From Ancylobacter tetraedralis (lineage in GTDB: Bacteria; Pseudomonadota; Alphaproteobacteria; Rhizobiales; Xanthobacteraceae), in contig NZ_JACICD010000006.1 of NCBI RefSeq assembly GCF_014195655.1, positions 248,001-312,000 on the forward strand: 64,000 bases of DNA, in the 5' to 3' direction. Of this stretch, positions 54,797-64,000 are shown piece by piece. The notes beneath the pieces are model-generated. The model made no database searches and was not told the DNA's origin. It was given only the letters and a program-made list of their open reading frames with translations. Each line of letters opens with the position of its first letter. Position 1 is the first letter of the stretch. The translations under genes and the position numbers were made by a program.

Positions 54797-56002
54797 ATGG
54801 CTGAGGCCTATATCTGCGACTATATCCGCACCCCGATCGGCCGCTTCGGTGGTTCGCTGTCGTCGGTCCGAGCCGACGATCTGGGGGCGGTGCCGCTACG
54901 TGCCCTGGTCGAGCGGAACCCGTCCGTCGACTGGTCGGCGGTCGACGATGTGCTGTTCGGCTGCGCCAATCAGGCCGGTGAAGACAATCGCAACGTCGCC
55001 CGCATGTCGCTGCTGCTGGCTGGACTGCCCGAGAGCGTGCCGGGATCGACCATCAACCGCCTCTGCGGTTCGGGCATGGACGCGCTAATCTCCGCCGCCC
55101 GCGCCATCAAGGCGGGCGAAGCCGAACTGATGATAGCCGGCGGCGTCGAGAGCATGAGCCGCGCGCCTTTCGTCATGCCCAAGGCGGAGACGGCCTTTTC
55201 GCGCCATGCCGAGATCCATGACACCACCATCGGCTGGCGCTTCGTCAACCCGCTGATGAAGCAGCAGTACGGCGTCGATTCCATGCCCGAGACCGGTGAG
55301 AACGTGGCCGAGACTTTCTCGGTCTCCCGGGCCGGTCAGGACGCCTTCGCCGTACGCAGCCAGAACAAGGCCGTTACCGCGCAGGCGAATGGGCGCCTCG
55401 CGCAGGAGATCACCCCGGTCACGATCCCGCAGCGCAAGGGCGAGGCCGTTGTCGTTGACAGGGACGAACATCCACGCGCCGGCACCACGATCGAATCCCT
55501 GTCCCGATTGCCGACGCCGTTCCGCGCGGGCGGCACGGTGACCGCCGGCAATGCCTCCGGCGTCAATGACGGCGCGGCCGCGCTGCTTGTCGCGTCCGAG
55601 GCGGCGGTGAATAAATATGGCCTGACGCCGATCGCGCGCGTGCTTGGCGGCGCCACCGCTGGTGTCGCGCCGCGCCTCATGGGCATCGGCCCGGCGCCGG
55701 CGACGCAGAAGCTGTGCGCCCGGCTCGCCATCAGGCCATCGGACTTCGACGTGATCGAACTCAACGAGGCCTTTGCCTCGCAGGGCATCGCCGTGCTCCG
55801 CCAGCTCGGCATCGCGGAGGATGCGGAGCACGTGAACCCCAATGGTGGCGCCATCGCGCTGGGGCACCCGCTCGGCATGTCGGGTGCCCGCATCGCTGGC
55901 ACTGCGGCGCTGGAACTGCGCCTGCGCGGTGGCCGGCTCGCTCTTGCCACGATGTGCATCGGCGTCGGCCAGGGGATCGCGGTCGCGCTCGAACGGGCCT
56001 GA
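54797..56002 (+). CDS. Acetyl-CoA C-acyltransferase (thiolase, PaaJ/PcaF-like)
   Basis: 401 residues. Seen: catalytic Cys at residue 90 (RLCGSGMDAL), GGVESMSRAPFVMPK, NEAFASQGIAVLR, NPNGGAIALGHPLGMSGARI with the His, and the second Cys in TMCIGVGQG. Length and the CDYIRTPIGRFGGSLSSVRA start are typical of 3-oxoadipyl-CoA thiolases. Start: ATG at 54797 with AGAGGAT 7 bases before; an out-of-frame ATG lies at 54793. It performs the final thiolytic step of a beta-oxidation-like route. Convergent with the FadB/AroE-like operon, which probably belongs to the same pathway. Confidence 0.93.
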   Translation: MAEAYICDYIRTPIGRFGGSLSSVRADDLGAVPLRALVERNPSVDWSAVDDVLFGCANQAGEDNRNVARMSLLLAGLPESVPGSTINRLCGSGMDALISAARAIKAGEAELMIAGGVESMSRAPFVMPKAETAFSRHAEIHDTTIGWRFVNPLMKQQYGVDSMPETGENVAETFSVSRAGQDAFAVRSQNKAVTAQANGRLAQEITPVTIPQRKGEAVVVDRDEHPRAGTTIESLSRLPTPFRAGGTVTAGNASGVNDGAAALLVASEAAVNKYGLTPIARVLGGATAGVAPRLMGIGPAPATQKLCARLAIRPSDFDVIELNEAFASQGIAVLRQLGIAEDAEHVNPNGGAIALGHPLGMSGARIAGTAALELRLRGGRLALATMCIGVGQGIAVALERA

Positions 56003-56034
56003 CGCCTCTCCTGCGCGCACGCTCAGATGAAGAC

Positions 56035-56061
56035 GCCCGGCTGGCCGCCTGTCAGCCGGGC
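56035..56061. terminator. Bidirectional hairpin between convergent genes
   Basis: GCCCGGCTG and CAGCCGGGC (9-bp arms, 9-base loop) lie between the thiolase stop and the end of the AroE-like gene, overlapping the latter's stop. No U-tract on either side. Confidence 0.5.
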
Positions 56062-56864
56062 GAGGCTTCGCCGTAGAGAAACTCCTCGCAGAGTTCGATC
56101 TGGGGCTTGAGCATGGCCGTGCCCGGAACACATGCGCAGCCGAGCGCGCGGGCGGCGGCCAGCAGTTCGGTCTCGTCCGGCTTCAGCACGACATCGGCCA
56201 CGGTGCAGGCGGGCGTCAGGCCGGAAAGCTCCAGCGGCAGCGCGATATTGCCGACCATGCCGACCGAGGTGGCATTGACGAGCAGCGTGGCGCGACCGAG
56301 GTCCGGGCGCTCATCCGCCTTCAGCGCGACAACCCTGGTGCCCGTTGCCGCCTCGATCTCCTCCGCGAGGCGCCTGGCCCTCTCCGCGTCGCGGTTGATC
56401 AGGGTGATGCGGGCGACGCCCGAGGATGCCAGCGAGAAGGCGATGGCGCGTCCCACCCCACCCACGCCGACCTGCACGACATCGGCACCTTGCGGATCGA
56501 AACCGTTATTGGCGAGGCCGCGCATGAAGCCCTGACCGTCGATATTATGGCCGGTCAAGCTTCCATCGGGCTCGCGGCGGACAAAATTGACGGAGCCGAC
56601 ACGCTTGCCGGCCTCGGTCAGGCGGTCGACCAGCGGCACCGCATCGATCTTGTGCGGGATGGTGATGCACAGGCCTTTGATGTTGTCGACCTTGCGCACC
56701 AGATCGAACGTCGCAGCGAGGTCCGCCGGCAGGACATGCAGGCCGGCGCAGCTGAAATCGTGCCCCTTCGCGGCGAAATAATCATTGAACATGATCGGCG
56801 CGCGGAAGTGCCGAACGGGTGCGCCAACGATGAAGAAGAGGTCGGTTTCACCGGTGATCTGCAT
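56052..56864 (-). CDS. AroE-like (shikimate dehydrogenase family) oxidoreductase, copy 1
   Basis: 270 residues. Seen: TIPHKIDAV with the catalytic Lys72, NIDGQGF with Asp109, and NAD(P)-binding VGVGGVGRAIAFSL. The N-terminal shikimate-binding Ser-x-Ser of true AroE (HSxSP) is replaced by HFRAP. The cofactor loop INRDAERAR has Asp after NR where AroE often has Thr, which may alter NADP preference. Context: last gene of an operon with FadB, CoA-transferase and a Dpp-type importer. Inference: it oxidises or reduces a hydroxy- or oxo-cyclohexane carboxylate other than shikimate. Confidence 0.85.
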   Translation of the reverse strand: MQITGETDLFFIVGAPVRHFRAPIMFNDYFAAKGHDFSCAGLHVLPADLAATFDLVRKVDNIKGLCITIPHKIDAVPLVDRLTEAGKRVGSVNFVRREPDGSLTGHNIDGQGFMRGLANNGFDPQGADVVQVGVGGVGRAIAFSLASSGVARITLINRDAERARRLAEEIEAATGTRVVALKADERPDLGRATLLVNATSVGMVGNIALPLELSGLTPACTVADVVLKPDETELLAAARALGCACVPGTAMLKPQIELCEEFLYGEASPG

Positions 56865-56901
56865 GCTGCTCCCCTGAGCTGTTATGTGAGCGCCGACGGT
56901 G

Positions 56902-57741
56902 TCAGCCCGGCTGAAGGAGGCCGAGGAACTCGGCCACGAGAGGGGGCTGCGGCGTCAACATTTCCGCGCCGCCGATGACCCTGCAGCCGCGCGCCGCGGC
57001 CTCGATCAACAGCGGCGTCATGGCCGGACTGACGATGACCTCAGCGACGACCGTCTCCCGGCGCAGCCGTGCGATGGAGACGGGAAGCGGATCGTCCTGC
57101 CGCATCCCGAGCGATGTGGCGTTGACGAGAAGATCGATCGTGTCGAGCGCATCCGGCTGCCGGGCGTCGAGCACGCGAACGCCGCAGCCCGGCACGCACT
57201 GCGCGATCTCGCGCGCCAGCTCTTCCGCCTTGAGCCGATCCCGATTGGCGAGCGCGAGCTCCGGCACCCCCGCGTCCGCCAATGCCAGCGCAATGGCCCG
57301 GCCGACGCCGCCGCTTCCCACCACAAGGGCCCGGCTGCGCGTCACGTCCACCCCGTTTGCGGCAACCCCGGTGACGAAGCCCGCCCCGTCCGTATTGGTG
57401 CCGGTCAGCGTGCCATCGGGATTGCGGCGGACAAAATTGACCGCGCCAAGCCGTCGCGCGGAGGCGGTCAACTCATCCATCAACGGCACGGCCGCGATCT
57501 TGTGCGGGATGGTGAGGCCCAGCCCGCGCACATTGTGCATGAGACGGATAGCGTCGAGGCACCCGGCGAGATTTTCGGGACGCACATGGATCGGCACGAT
57601 CACCGCGTCGAGGCCGAGACGGGCGAAGCGTTCGTTGATCAGGAGAGTGCCGCGAATATGGTCGACCGGATCGGCCAACATCAGAACGATCGCGGTCTTG
57701 CCGGTGATCTGCATCTCGGCCAACCGTCCTTCAGGGCTCAT
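56902..57741 (-). CDS. AroE-like (shikimate dehydrogenase family) oxidoreductase, copy 2
   Basis: 279 residues from an ATG that overlaps the fadB-like stop (TGATG). An internal ATG at 57714 gives the same MQITG start as copy 1 and is a real alternative. Seen (numbered from 57741): Lys81 in TIPHKIAAVP, Asp118 in NTDGAGF, and VGSGGVGRAIALAL. The Ser-x-Ser motif is replaced by HIRGT. Copies 1 and 2 are similar along their length but clearly diverged, so the duplication is old and the two may act on successive or different substrates. Confidence 0.85.
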   Translation of the reverse strand: MSPEGRLAEMQITGKTAIVLMLADPVDHIRGTLLINERFARLGLDAVIVPIHVRPENLAGCLDAIRLMHNVRGLGLTIPHKIAAVPLMDELTASARRLGAVNFVRRNPDGTLTGTNTDGAGFVTGVAANGVDVTRSRALVVGSGGVGRAIALALADAGVPELALANRDRLKAEELAREIAQCVPGCGVRVLDARQPDALDTIDLLVNATSLGMRQDDPLPVSIARLRRETVVAEVIVSPAMTPLLIEAAARGCRVIGGAEMLTPQPPLVAEFLGLLQPG

Positions 57742-59684
57742 CACGAGGGCTGGCGGGAGGAGAGGAACATCGGGCCGCCATGCCTGCGCGGGAAGCCGTA
57801 GCCATGGACCTCGACCAGATCGATATCGCTGGGGGAACCGGCAATGCCCTCGTCGAGAATCGCCTGTCCTTCCAGCGCCATGGCGTCGATGAGCCGCGCC
57901 ACGATCCTGTCGGGGGCCAGCTCCAGGGGGGCGCCGACGAGGGGCGCGATCAGGCGTGCCGCATCCGGTGAAGGGATCGGCGTTCGGTTGCCGGGGGCAT
58001 AGTCATACCAGCCGCCGCCGCTCTTCTGGCCCTTGCGGCCGGCGCGCACGAGAAGGTCGCCCGGCGTTTCCGCTATCGCCTCGCCACGGGCGCGGGCGGC
58101 CTCGCGATGCAGGAAGGAGATGTCGAGACCGGCCATGTCCTGCATCTCGAAGGGACCCATCGCATAGCCGAAGCCGCGCATGGCGGCGTCGATGGCTGAG
58201 GGGGCGACACCGTCGCGCACCATCGCCTCTGCCTCGGCGCGATAGCGGCGCAGGATACGATTGCCGATGAACCCGTCGCAGATGCCCGAACGCACCGGCA
58301 CCTTGCCCAGCCTGCGGGCTAGTTCGAAGCCGGTGGCCAGAACCTCGGGCCGGGTTTCGGGTATCGGCACGATTTCGAGCAGCTTCATCACCTGAGCGGG
58401 ACTGAAGAAGTGCAGGCCGATGAACCGGTCGGGATGAGGCAGGCCCTCGGCGATCTGCCGCGGGTCGATATAGGAGGTGTTGGTGGCCAGAATGGCGTCC
58501 GGCCGGCAGACGCGTCCGAGCGTGGCGAAGACGTCGCGCTTGACGGCAAGATCTTCGAAGACGGCCTCGATGACGAGATCGCAGCCGGCCAGCGCCTCAT
58601 AGCCTACCGCGCCGGTGACGCCACGCATGCGCGCCTCGGCTTCCTCCTCGCTGAGGCTCGCCCTTTTGCGGGCGGCCTCGAAGATGGCCTTCAGCGCGGT
58701 GAGGCCGCGCTCCAGACTCTGTTCGTCGCGTTCGACCAGCACGACCGGGATGCCGGCATTGCGCAGCGCCGCGGCGATGCCGACGCCCATCGTTCCGCCC
58801 CCGATGACACCGGCGCTCGCCAGCGGCAGCGCGGCGATGCCACGCAGGCCAGCCGGGCGCGGCGCGGCGCGTTCGGCGAAGAAGAGATAGCGCAGCGCCG
58901 CCGACTCGTCACTGGCGCGCAATTCCAGGAAGATCGCGCGCTCATTGGCTAATCCGGCCTCGAAGCCGTTCTCGGCACCGAAACGCAGCGCCTCGAGCGC
59001 CCGCAGCGGAGCGGAGGCACCGCGCGCGGCGCGGCCGATGCGCTGGGTGGCCTCCTCCCAAGCGGTTGCCGCGGGGGTGGCAAGCGGGCGACGCGAAGCG
59101 GGTTCCGGCAGCGGGCGGCTGAGCGCTTCCAGAGCGAACGCCTCCGCAGCGTCGACCAGCGGCTCCTGCACGAGACGATCGATGAAGCCGAGCTCGGCGG
59201 CGCGCGTGCCGTCCAGCGTCAGGTTTTCGGCCGCGACGCGGATCGCGGTCTCGATGCCGATCAGTCGCGGCAGGCGCTGCGTGCCGCCGGAGCCAGGGAT
59301 GATGCCGAGATTGATCTCGGGCAGCGCGAACCTCGCCTCGGCCGTGGCAACCCGCCTATGGCAGCCGAGCGCCAGTTCGAGCCCACCGCCGAGCGCCGCG
59401 CCTCGCACCGCCGCGATCCAGGGCTTGGCCGCGTTCTCGATCCGCTCGATCAGCGCAGGTAGCGAAGGCAGCTCCACCGGGCGGCCAAATTCGGTGATGT
59501 CGGCCCCGCCGACGAACAGCTTGCCGCCCCCTGTCAGCACGATGGCGCGGACGTGCTCATCGGCGTCCAGCGCCTCGACGAGGGCGAACAGCTGCGTGCG
59601 CACGGCGAGGCTGAGCGCGTTGACGGGGGGATTGTCGATGGTGACGACCGCAATCGGGCCGCGGTGTGTGACGGTGACGCTCAT
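57741..59684 (-). CDS. fadB: Bifunctional enoyl-CoA hydratase/3-hydroxyacyl-CoA dehydrogenase
   Basis: 647 residues. Seen: an N-terminal crotonase domain ([20 protein letters not shown] oxyanion region; [19 protein letters not shown]), a linker, then the NAD-binding domain ([20 protein letters not shown] near residue 290) and the HAD C-terminal domain ([35 protein letters not shown]). The order is that of peroxisomal-type multifunctional enzymes and FadJ/FadB; length is at the lower end. It carries out hydration and oxidation of the acyl-CoA before the thiolase step. Overlaps the CoA-transferase by 4 bp. Confidence 0.93.
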   Translation of the reverse strand: MSVTVTHRGPIAVVTIDNPPVNALSLAVRTQLFALVEALDADEHVRAIVLTGGGKLFVGGADITEFGRPVELPSLPALIERIENAAKPWIAAVRGAALGGGLELALGCHRRVATAEARFALPEINLGIIPGSGGTQRLPRLIGIETAIRVAAENLTLDGTRAAELGFIDRLVQEPLVDAAEAFALEALSRPLPEPASRRPLATPAATAWEEATQRIGRAARGASAPLRALEALRFGAENGFEAGLANERAIFLELRASDESAALRYLFFAERAAPRPAGLRGIAALPLASAGVIGGGTMGVGIAAALRNAGIPVVLVERDEQSLERGLTALKAIFEAARKRASLSEEEAEARMRGVTGAVGYEALAGCDLVIEAVFEDLAVKRDVFATLGRVCRPDAILATNTSYIDPRQIAEGLPHPDRFIGLHFFSPAQVMKLLEIVPIPETRPEVLATGFELARRLGKVPVRSGICDGFIGNRILRRYRAEAEAMVRDGVAPSAIDAAMRGFGYAMGPFEMQDMAGLDISFLHREAARARGEAIAETPGDLLVRAGRKGQKSGGGWYDYAPGNRTPIPSPDAARLIAPLVGAPLELAPDRIVARLIDAMALEGQAILDEGIAGSPSDIDLVEVHGYGFPRRHGGPMFLSSRQPS

Positions 59685-60937
59685 ACCGTTTCTCCGGCAG
59701 CCACGAGCGGGAGGGAAGAACCCAATGCGCGGCAGCCAACGACGCCCGAGGCAGCAAGGCTGTCGATGCGGGCATCGTCCAGCCCGAGAACATCGCGCAG
59801 CACGTGGCGCGTATCCTCGCCGAGCAGCGGCGGCGCCTTGGGCTTGTACTCGCGCTGGGCGGCGATGCCATGCGCGGCACGGATGAGCGAGATCGGGCCG
59901 AGTTCGGCATGTTCCAGCTGCTGGACGACACCACGCTCCACCACGCTCGGGCTGCGCAGCGCTTCCGCCACCGTCTTCACCTGTCCGGCCGGCACGCTCG
60001 CCTTGTGGCAGCTCTCGATCCAGTAGTCGCAGGTGTTTTCGCGCATGATCTCCGCCAGCATCGGCAGAAGCACCTCGCGGTGCAGCGCCCGCTGGTGCGA
60101 GGAGACGAAGCGCGGATCCCGGGCAAGCTCGGGCCGGCCGATCACCTGCTCGCAGAAATCGATGAACATGCGGTCATTGCCCACCGCGAGCGCAAACACG
60201 CCGTCGGCAGTCTCAAACACCTGATAGGGCACTACGGTGGGATGGGCATTCCCATAGCGCATCGGCTGGACCCCGGCGTTCAGGTAGCCCGTGCCGACAT
60301 TGATCAGCATGTTCAGCGTCGAATCGAGCAGGGCGACGTCGATATATTGTCCGAGCTTGGTCTCGCGCCGCTGGTAGAGTGCGGCGAGCACCGACTGCGT
60401 GGCGATCATGCCGGCGACGATATCGGTGAAGGCGACCCCGAGACGGCTGGGGGGGCCATCTTCCTGGCCGGTGATCGACATCAGGCCGCTTTCCGCCTGC
60501 ATGATGAAATCATAGCCGGGCCGCTCCCGCTCGGGCCCAGACTGGCCGTAACCGGAAATCGAGCAATAGACGACGCCGGGGTTGATCTTGCGGATGTCCT
60601 CGTAGCCGATGCCCAGCCGGTCCACCGTGCCGGCGCGGAAATTCTCGACGATCACATCGGCCTTCGCCGCCAGATCGAGCACGATCTGGCGTCCCTCGGG
60701 CGCCTTGAGGTCGAGCGCGATGCTGTGCTTGCCGCGATTGGCGCAGAGATAATAGGTGCTGACGCCCTTGTAGTTCGGCACGGACCAGGCGCGGGTGTCG
60801 TCGCCGCCCTTGATGTTCTCGATCTTCCAGACCTCGGCGCCCAGATCGGCGAGGCTCATGGTGGTCCATGGCCCGGCCAGCACGCGGGTCAGGTCCAGCA
60901 CGCGGATGCCCCGCAGCGGCAGTCCTTGTTCAGTCAT
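59681..60937 (-). CDS. CaiB/BaiF-family (family III) CoA-transferase
   Basis: 418 residues. Seen: [60 protein letters not shown] with the catalytic Asp of the family, and [18 protein letters not shown]. Length is normal (about 400). Start: ATG at 60937 behind AGGGAGGACAAC; the open frame reaches further up, but those residues are not part of the family. It activates the imported acid to its CoA ester. It sits between the ABC importer and the FadB-like gene. Confidence 0.94.
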   Translation of the reverse strand: MTEQGLPLRGIRVLDLTRVLAGPWTTMSLADLGAEVWKIENIKGGDDTRAWSVPNYKGVSTYYLCANRGKHSIALDLKAPEGRQIVLDLAAKADVIVENFRAGTVDRLGIGYEDIRKINPGVVYCSISGYGQSGPERERPGYDFIMQAESGLMSITGQEDGPPSRLGVAFTDIVAGMIATQSVLAALYQRRETKLGQYIDVALLDSTLNMLINVGTGYLNAGVQPMRYGNAHPTVVPYQVFETADGVFALAVGNDRMFIDFCEQVIGRPELARDPRFVSSHQRALHREVLLPMLAEIMRENTCDYWIESCHKASVPAGQVKTVAEALRSPSVVERGVVQQLEHAELGPISLIRAAHGIAAQREYKPKAPPLLGEDTRHVLRDVLGLDDARIDSLAASGVVGCRALGSSLPLVAAGETV

Positions 60938-60957
60938 GTTGTCCTCCCTGCTCCGCG

Positions 60958-61965
60958 TCAGGCGCGGGGCGACAAACCGGGGTCGAGTGCGGTGGGGAAA
61001 TGGCAGGCGATCGCATGGCCTTCGCCGCGTTCGGCGAGGAGCGGTTCCTGCGCGGCGCAGATCGGCTGCGCCATCGGGCAACGGGTGCGAAAGCGACAAC
61101 CCGAGGGCGGGTTGAGCGGGCTTGGAAGATCGCCCTTCAGCACGATGCGCGAGCGCGAGCGCTCCAGCTTCGGGTTGGCCAACGGCACCGCCGACATCAG
61201 CGCCTGCGTGTAGGGATGCAAAGGCGCGCCATAGAGCTGCGCCTTGGGTGCGATCTCGACGATCTTGCCCAGATACATCACGGCGACCCGGTGCGAGATG
61301 TGCTGCACCACCGACAGGTCATGGGCGATGAACACGAAGGCGGTGCCCATGTCGCGCTGGATGTCCTTGAGCAGATTGAGCACGCCCGCCTGCACGGACA
61401 CGTCGAGCGCGGAAACAGGCTCGTCCAGCACCAGCAGTTCCGGCTTGAGCGCGAGGGCACGGGCGATGACCACGCGCTGGCGTTGGCCGCCGGAAAGTTC
61501 ATGCGGGTAGCGTTGCCCGTGCTCGGGATTCAGCCGTACGAGATCCAGCATTTCCGCCACGCGCTCCTTACGCTGGGTGGCGTTCAGGTCGCTGATGCGC
61601 AGCGGTTCGGCGATGTTCTCGGACACCCGCATCCGCGGGTGGAGCGAGGCATAGGGGTCCTGGAAGACAAGCTGGATCTTGCGCCGCAGTCGCCGCATGT
61701 CGGCAGCGTTGGCCAGATTGATGTCGTGGCCGTGGAAGAGCGTCTCGCCGCTGGTGGGCTCGATCAGCCTTAGGATGCACCGGCCGAGGGTGGACTTGCC
61801 GCAACCGGACTCGCCGACGAGGCCGAGTGTCTCGCTGGCATTGACGTCGAACGACACGCCCGCCACCGCATTGACCTGCGCGATCTCGCGCTCGATCAGG
61901 AGGCCGCCCTTGACCGGGAAGCGCTTCGTCAGGTCGCGGACGGAGAGAATGACCTGCGGCATCAT
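60958..61965 (-). CDS. dppF: Dpp/Opp-type ABC ATPase (DppF)
   Basis: 335 residues. Seen: Walker [13 protein letters not shown] near residue 53, signature [12 protein letters not shown], Walker [13 protein letters not shown], and the C-terminal oligopeptide-transporter extension with [19 protein letters not shown] (Fe-S type cysteines). All key motifs are present. The start overlaps dppD; ATG at 61965 or 61962. Substrate of the importer is not given by sequence; the catabolic genes downstream suggest an acid. Confidence 0.95.
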   Translation of the reverse strand: MMPQVILSVRDLTKRFPVKGGLLIEREIAQVNAVAGVSFDVNASETLGLVGESGCGKSTLGRCILRLIEPTSGETLFHGHDINLANAADMRRLRRKIQLVFQDPYASLHPRMRVSENIAEPLRISDLNATQRKERVAEMLDLVRLNPEHGQRYPHELSGGQRQRVVIARALALKPELLVLDEPVSALDVSVQAGVLNLLKDIQRDMGTAFVFIAHDLSVVQHISHRVAVMYLGKIVEIAPKAQLYGAPLHPYTQALMSAVPLANPKLERSRSRIVLKGDLPSPLNPPSGCRFRTRCPMAQPICAAQEPLLAERGEGHAIACHFPTALDPGLSPRA

Positions 61966-62960
61966 GCAGCGCCCTCGGCTGGAATGTCGGCGAAGTGGCA
62001 GGACGCGCTATGGCCTTCATAGGTCCGCAGCACCGGCGCCGCGGTCCGGCAGATCGGCTGGACCTGCGGGCAGCGCGGATGGAAGGCGCAGCCGCCCGGC
62101 AGCCTGCCCAGCGGCGGCGGCGCCCCCTCAATCGAAAAGAGCCGGTCCTTTTCCTCGCTCATGTCGGGGATGGAGGCGATGAGGCCGCGCGTATAGGGAT
62201 GGCTCGGGCGCTCGAAGAGATCGTCGATGCCCGCCTGCTCCACCACCTCCCCCGAATAGACCACGGCGACCCGGTCCGCATGACCGGCAAGCACGCCGAG
62301 GTCATGGGTTATGAGGATCAGGCCGAGGTTCAGCCGCTTCTTGAGATCGCCCAGAACGTCCATGATCTGGGCCTGGACGGTCACGTCGAGCGCAGTGGTG
62401 GGCTCGTCGGCGATCAGCAGGTCCGGGTCGTTCGCGACGGCCATCGCGATCATCACGCGCTGGCGCATCCCCCCCGAGAACTCGTGAGGGAACTGGTGGA
62501 TGCGGCGGTCGGGTTGCGAGATGGCGACGAGGGCCAGCAGTTCCACCGCCCGATCGAGCGCGGCCTTCTTCGACACCGCCGAATTGTGCAGAAGGATGGT
62601 TTCGGCGATCTGGGCACCGACGGTCATGACCGGGTTGAGCGATGAAAGCGGGTCCTGAAAGATCATGCCGATGCGGGAGCCGCGAAGCGTACGCAGTTCG
62701 CGCCGGGGCATTCCCACGAGTTCGCGGCCTCTGAATTTCGCCGAGCCGCGGACCTGTGCCGTCTTTGCCTGCAGACCGAGCGCCGCCAGCATTCCGACCG
62801 ATTTGCCCGAGCCGGATTCGCCGACGATGCCCAGCACCTCGCCATGATCGACATGGAGATTGATGCCACGCACTGCCTCGAACTGATGGCCGTGACGACC
62901 AAAGGAGACACGCAGGTCTTGCACGGAGAACAGCGGTTCCTGCCGCATGTCGCGCCTCAT
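61962..62960 (-). CDS. dppD: Dpp/Opp-type ABC ATPase (DppD)
   Basis: 332 residues. Seen: Walker [13 protein letters not shown] near residue 48, signature [12 protein letters not shown], Walker [13 protein letters not shown], and the C-terminal [20 protein letters not shown] extension. Start: ATG at 62960 overlaps the dppC stop; ATG at 62948 is an alternative closer to the family start. It works as a heterodimer with DppF. Confidence 0.95.
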   Translation of the reverse strand: MRRDMRQEPLFSVQDLRVSFGRHGHQFEAVRGINLHVDHGEVLGIVGESGSGKSVGMLAALGLQAKTAQVRGSAKFRGRELVGMPRRELRTLRGSRIGMIFQDPLSSLNPVMTVGAQIAETILLHNSAVSKKAALDRAVELLALVAISQPDRRIHQFPHEFSGGMRQRVMIAMAVANDPDLLIADEPTTALDVTVQAQIMDVLGDLKKRLNLGLILITHDLGVLAGHADRVAVVYSGEVVEQAGIDDLFERPSHPYTRGLIASIPDMSEEKDRLFSIEGAPPPLGRLPGGCAFHPRCPQVQPICRTAAPVLRTYEGHSASCHFADIPAEGAA

Positions 62961-63793
62961 TTGGACTTCGGATCAAAATAGTCGTGCAGCCCGTCACCGA
63001 CGAAATTGAAGCCGAGCACGATGGTCAGGATGGCAAGACCCGGTCCCAATGCGACCCACCACGAATAGAACTGGGCGGCGCCGTCGGAGATCATCGACCC
63101 CCATTCCGGTGTGGGCGGCGCGGCGCCAAGACCGATGAAGCTCAGCGAGGCGGCGAGCAGGATCACCTGGCCGAGATCCATGGTGGCGCTGATGAGAACG
63201 GGGGTCCAGCAGAGCGGCAGGATGTGCTTCAGCAGCACGCGCGGCCTGCTGGCGCCGGCGGCGATGGCCGCCTCGACATGTTCGCGCTCGCGGACTTCCA
63301 GCACCTGCGCGCGCATCAGCCGAGCATAGACCGGCCACCAGACGATGACCATGGCGATGGCCGCGTTTTCGAGGCCGGGCCCGAGCGAGGCCGCGACCGC
63401 CATGGCGAGCAGCATCGGCGGGAAGGACAGCGTCACGTCCACCAGCCGCATGATGGCGGCCCCGCCAAGGCCGCCGATAAAGCCCGATATGGCGCCCAGC
63501 AGCGCGCCGATAGCGACGGACAGCGCCACCACGATCACAGCGATAGGCAGCGAATGGCGCGCGCCATGCAGCGTGCGGCTGAGCACATCGCGCCCCAGCG
63601 CATCAGTCCCGAGCCAGTGCTGCCAGCTCGGCGCCTGCAGGCGGCGTCCGACCATGTCGATCGGATCATAAGACGACATGACCGGCGCGAGGAACGTCAC
63701 GACCAGCCAGAACAGGACGATCGCGATGCCGACGGCGAGCGGCAGCGAGATCCAGCCGACCCGTCGGAACGAGGAAAATGAGAGCGCGCTCAT
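62957..63793 (-). CDS. dppC: Dpp/Opp-type ABC permease (DppC)
   Basis: 278 residues, six helices. Seen: HWLGTDALGRDVLSRTLHGA, EAA loop VLEVREREHVEAAIAAGASR, and SLSFIGLGAAPPTPEWGSMI. Start: ATG at 63793, 4 bp after the dppB stop; a longer open frame upstream reads over dppB and is rejected. Confidence 0.95.
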   Translation of the reverse strand: MSALSFSSFRRVGWISLPLAVGIAIVLFWLVVTFLAPVMSSYDPIDMVGRRLQAPSWQHWLGTDALGRDVLSRTLHGARHSLPIAVIVVALSVAIGALLGAISGFIGGLGGAAIMRLVDVTLSFPPMLLAMAVAASLGPGLENAAIAMVIVWWPVYARLMRAQVLEVREREHVEAAIAAGASRPRVLLKHILPLCWTPVLISATMDLGQVILLAASLSFIGLGAAPPTPEWGSMISDGAAQFYSWWVALGPGLAILTIVLGFNFVGDGLHDYFDPKSK

Positions 63794-63797
63794 GTCT

Positions 63798-64000
63798 CTA
63801 CCCCAGCCGGACGCGTGGGTTGGCGATGACATAGGCGACGTCGGTGAGCAGATTGGTCACCAGAAAGACGATGCCGCCGACGATGGTCACGCCGATGATC
63901 GCGGGGAAGTCGAGGCCGCGCGCGGCATCCACCGCATAGGACCCCATGCCCGGCCACGAGAAGATGGTTTCGGTGAGGACCGCGCCCGTCAGCAGATAGG
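63798..64000 (-). CDS. dppB: Dpp/Opp-type ABC permease (DppB), C-terminal end only
   Basis: The last 67 codons are visible: LTGAVLTETIFSWPGMGSYA, then DAARGLDFPAIIGVTIVGGI and a final NPRVRLG before TAG at 63798-63800. This is the standard C-terminus of DppB permeases. The rest, and probably the binding-protein gene, lie beyond the window. Confidence 0.93.
   Translation of the reverse strand, partial: YLLTGAVLTETIFSWPGMGSYAVDAARGLDFPAIIGVTIVGGIVFLVTNLLTDVAYVIANPRVRLG

Overview
The window reads as a chromosomal (or chromid) segment of a high-GC alphaproteobacterium, most likely of the order Hyphomicrobiales/Rhizobiales. Supporting signs are an ure2-like urease operon ending in a urea channel and AmtB, an Irr-type iron control element, a Ti-type TraA/TraC/TraD set around an oriT, and pervasive GC-rich third codon positions. 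The genus cannot be named from sequence alone. Both ends cut genes: an anion permease at the left and a DppB-type permease at the right.

Left part (1-17 kb). A minus-strand nitrogen operon reads ureA-ureB-ureC-crcB-crcB-ureE-ureF-ureG-ureD-ureT-amtB, perhaps followed by the SLC13/ArsB-like permease. It brings in urea, hydrolyses it and handles ammonium. Unusually, two fluoride-channel genes sit between the structural and accessory urease genes. A LysR gene lies divergently upstream. A LuxR-type regulator and a complete cytochrome bo-type quinol oxidase operon (cyoABCD) follow, divergent from a YdeP-like molybdopterin oxidoreductase.

Middle (19.8-40 kb). A FUSC/DUF1656/HlyD efflux operon is followed by a small outer-membrane beta-barrel, an oxalate decarboxylase with an AEC transporter, and an Ntn-type choloylglycine hydrolase homologue. 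A 2.2-kb decayed stretch holds remnants of a PotD-PotA-PotB transporter and a tRNA 3' end. Then comes a plus-strand locus: RpiR regulator, Dpp/Nik-type binding protein, two permeases, a fused double ATPase, and a 1216-residue protein made of two fused half-ABC transporters. An Irr/ICE-like box and three copies of one palindrome mark this locus, suggesting an iron- or metallophore-related uptake system.

Right part (40-64 kb). A minus-strand catabolic operon carries HpaI, HpaH, an FAH-family enzyme, TctA, TctB, HpaF, a TctC-type binding protein and PrpB. It is divergent from an IclR gene, with a 16-bp operator-like sequence repeated in inverted orientation at both start codons. A mobile-element relic follows (deleted serine recombinase, truncated traA, oriT, traC, traD), then SDR and TctA debris. 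The window ends with a thiolase facing a minus-strand operon: Dpp-type ABC importer, CoA-transferase, FadB-like enzyme, and two AroE-like dehydrogenases that lack the usual shikimate-binding serines. This is probably a CoA-dependent beta-oxidation route for an imported, possibly alicyclic, acid.

The best candidates for undescribed biology are the fluoride channels inside the urease operon, the Irr-box/palindrome-marked locus with a single-chain double ABC transporter, and the AroE-like pair in a beta-oxidation operon.
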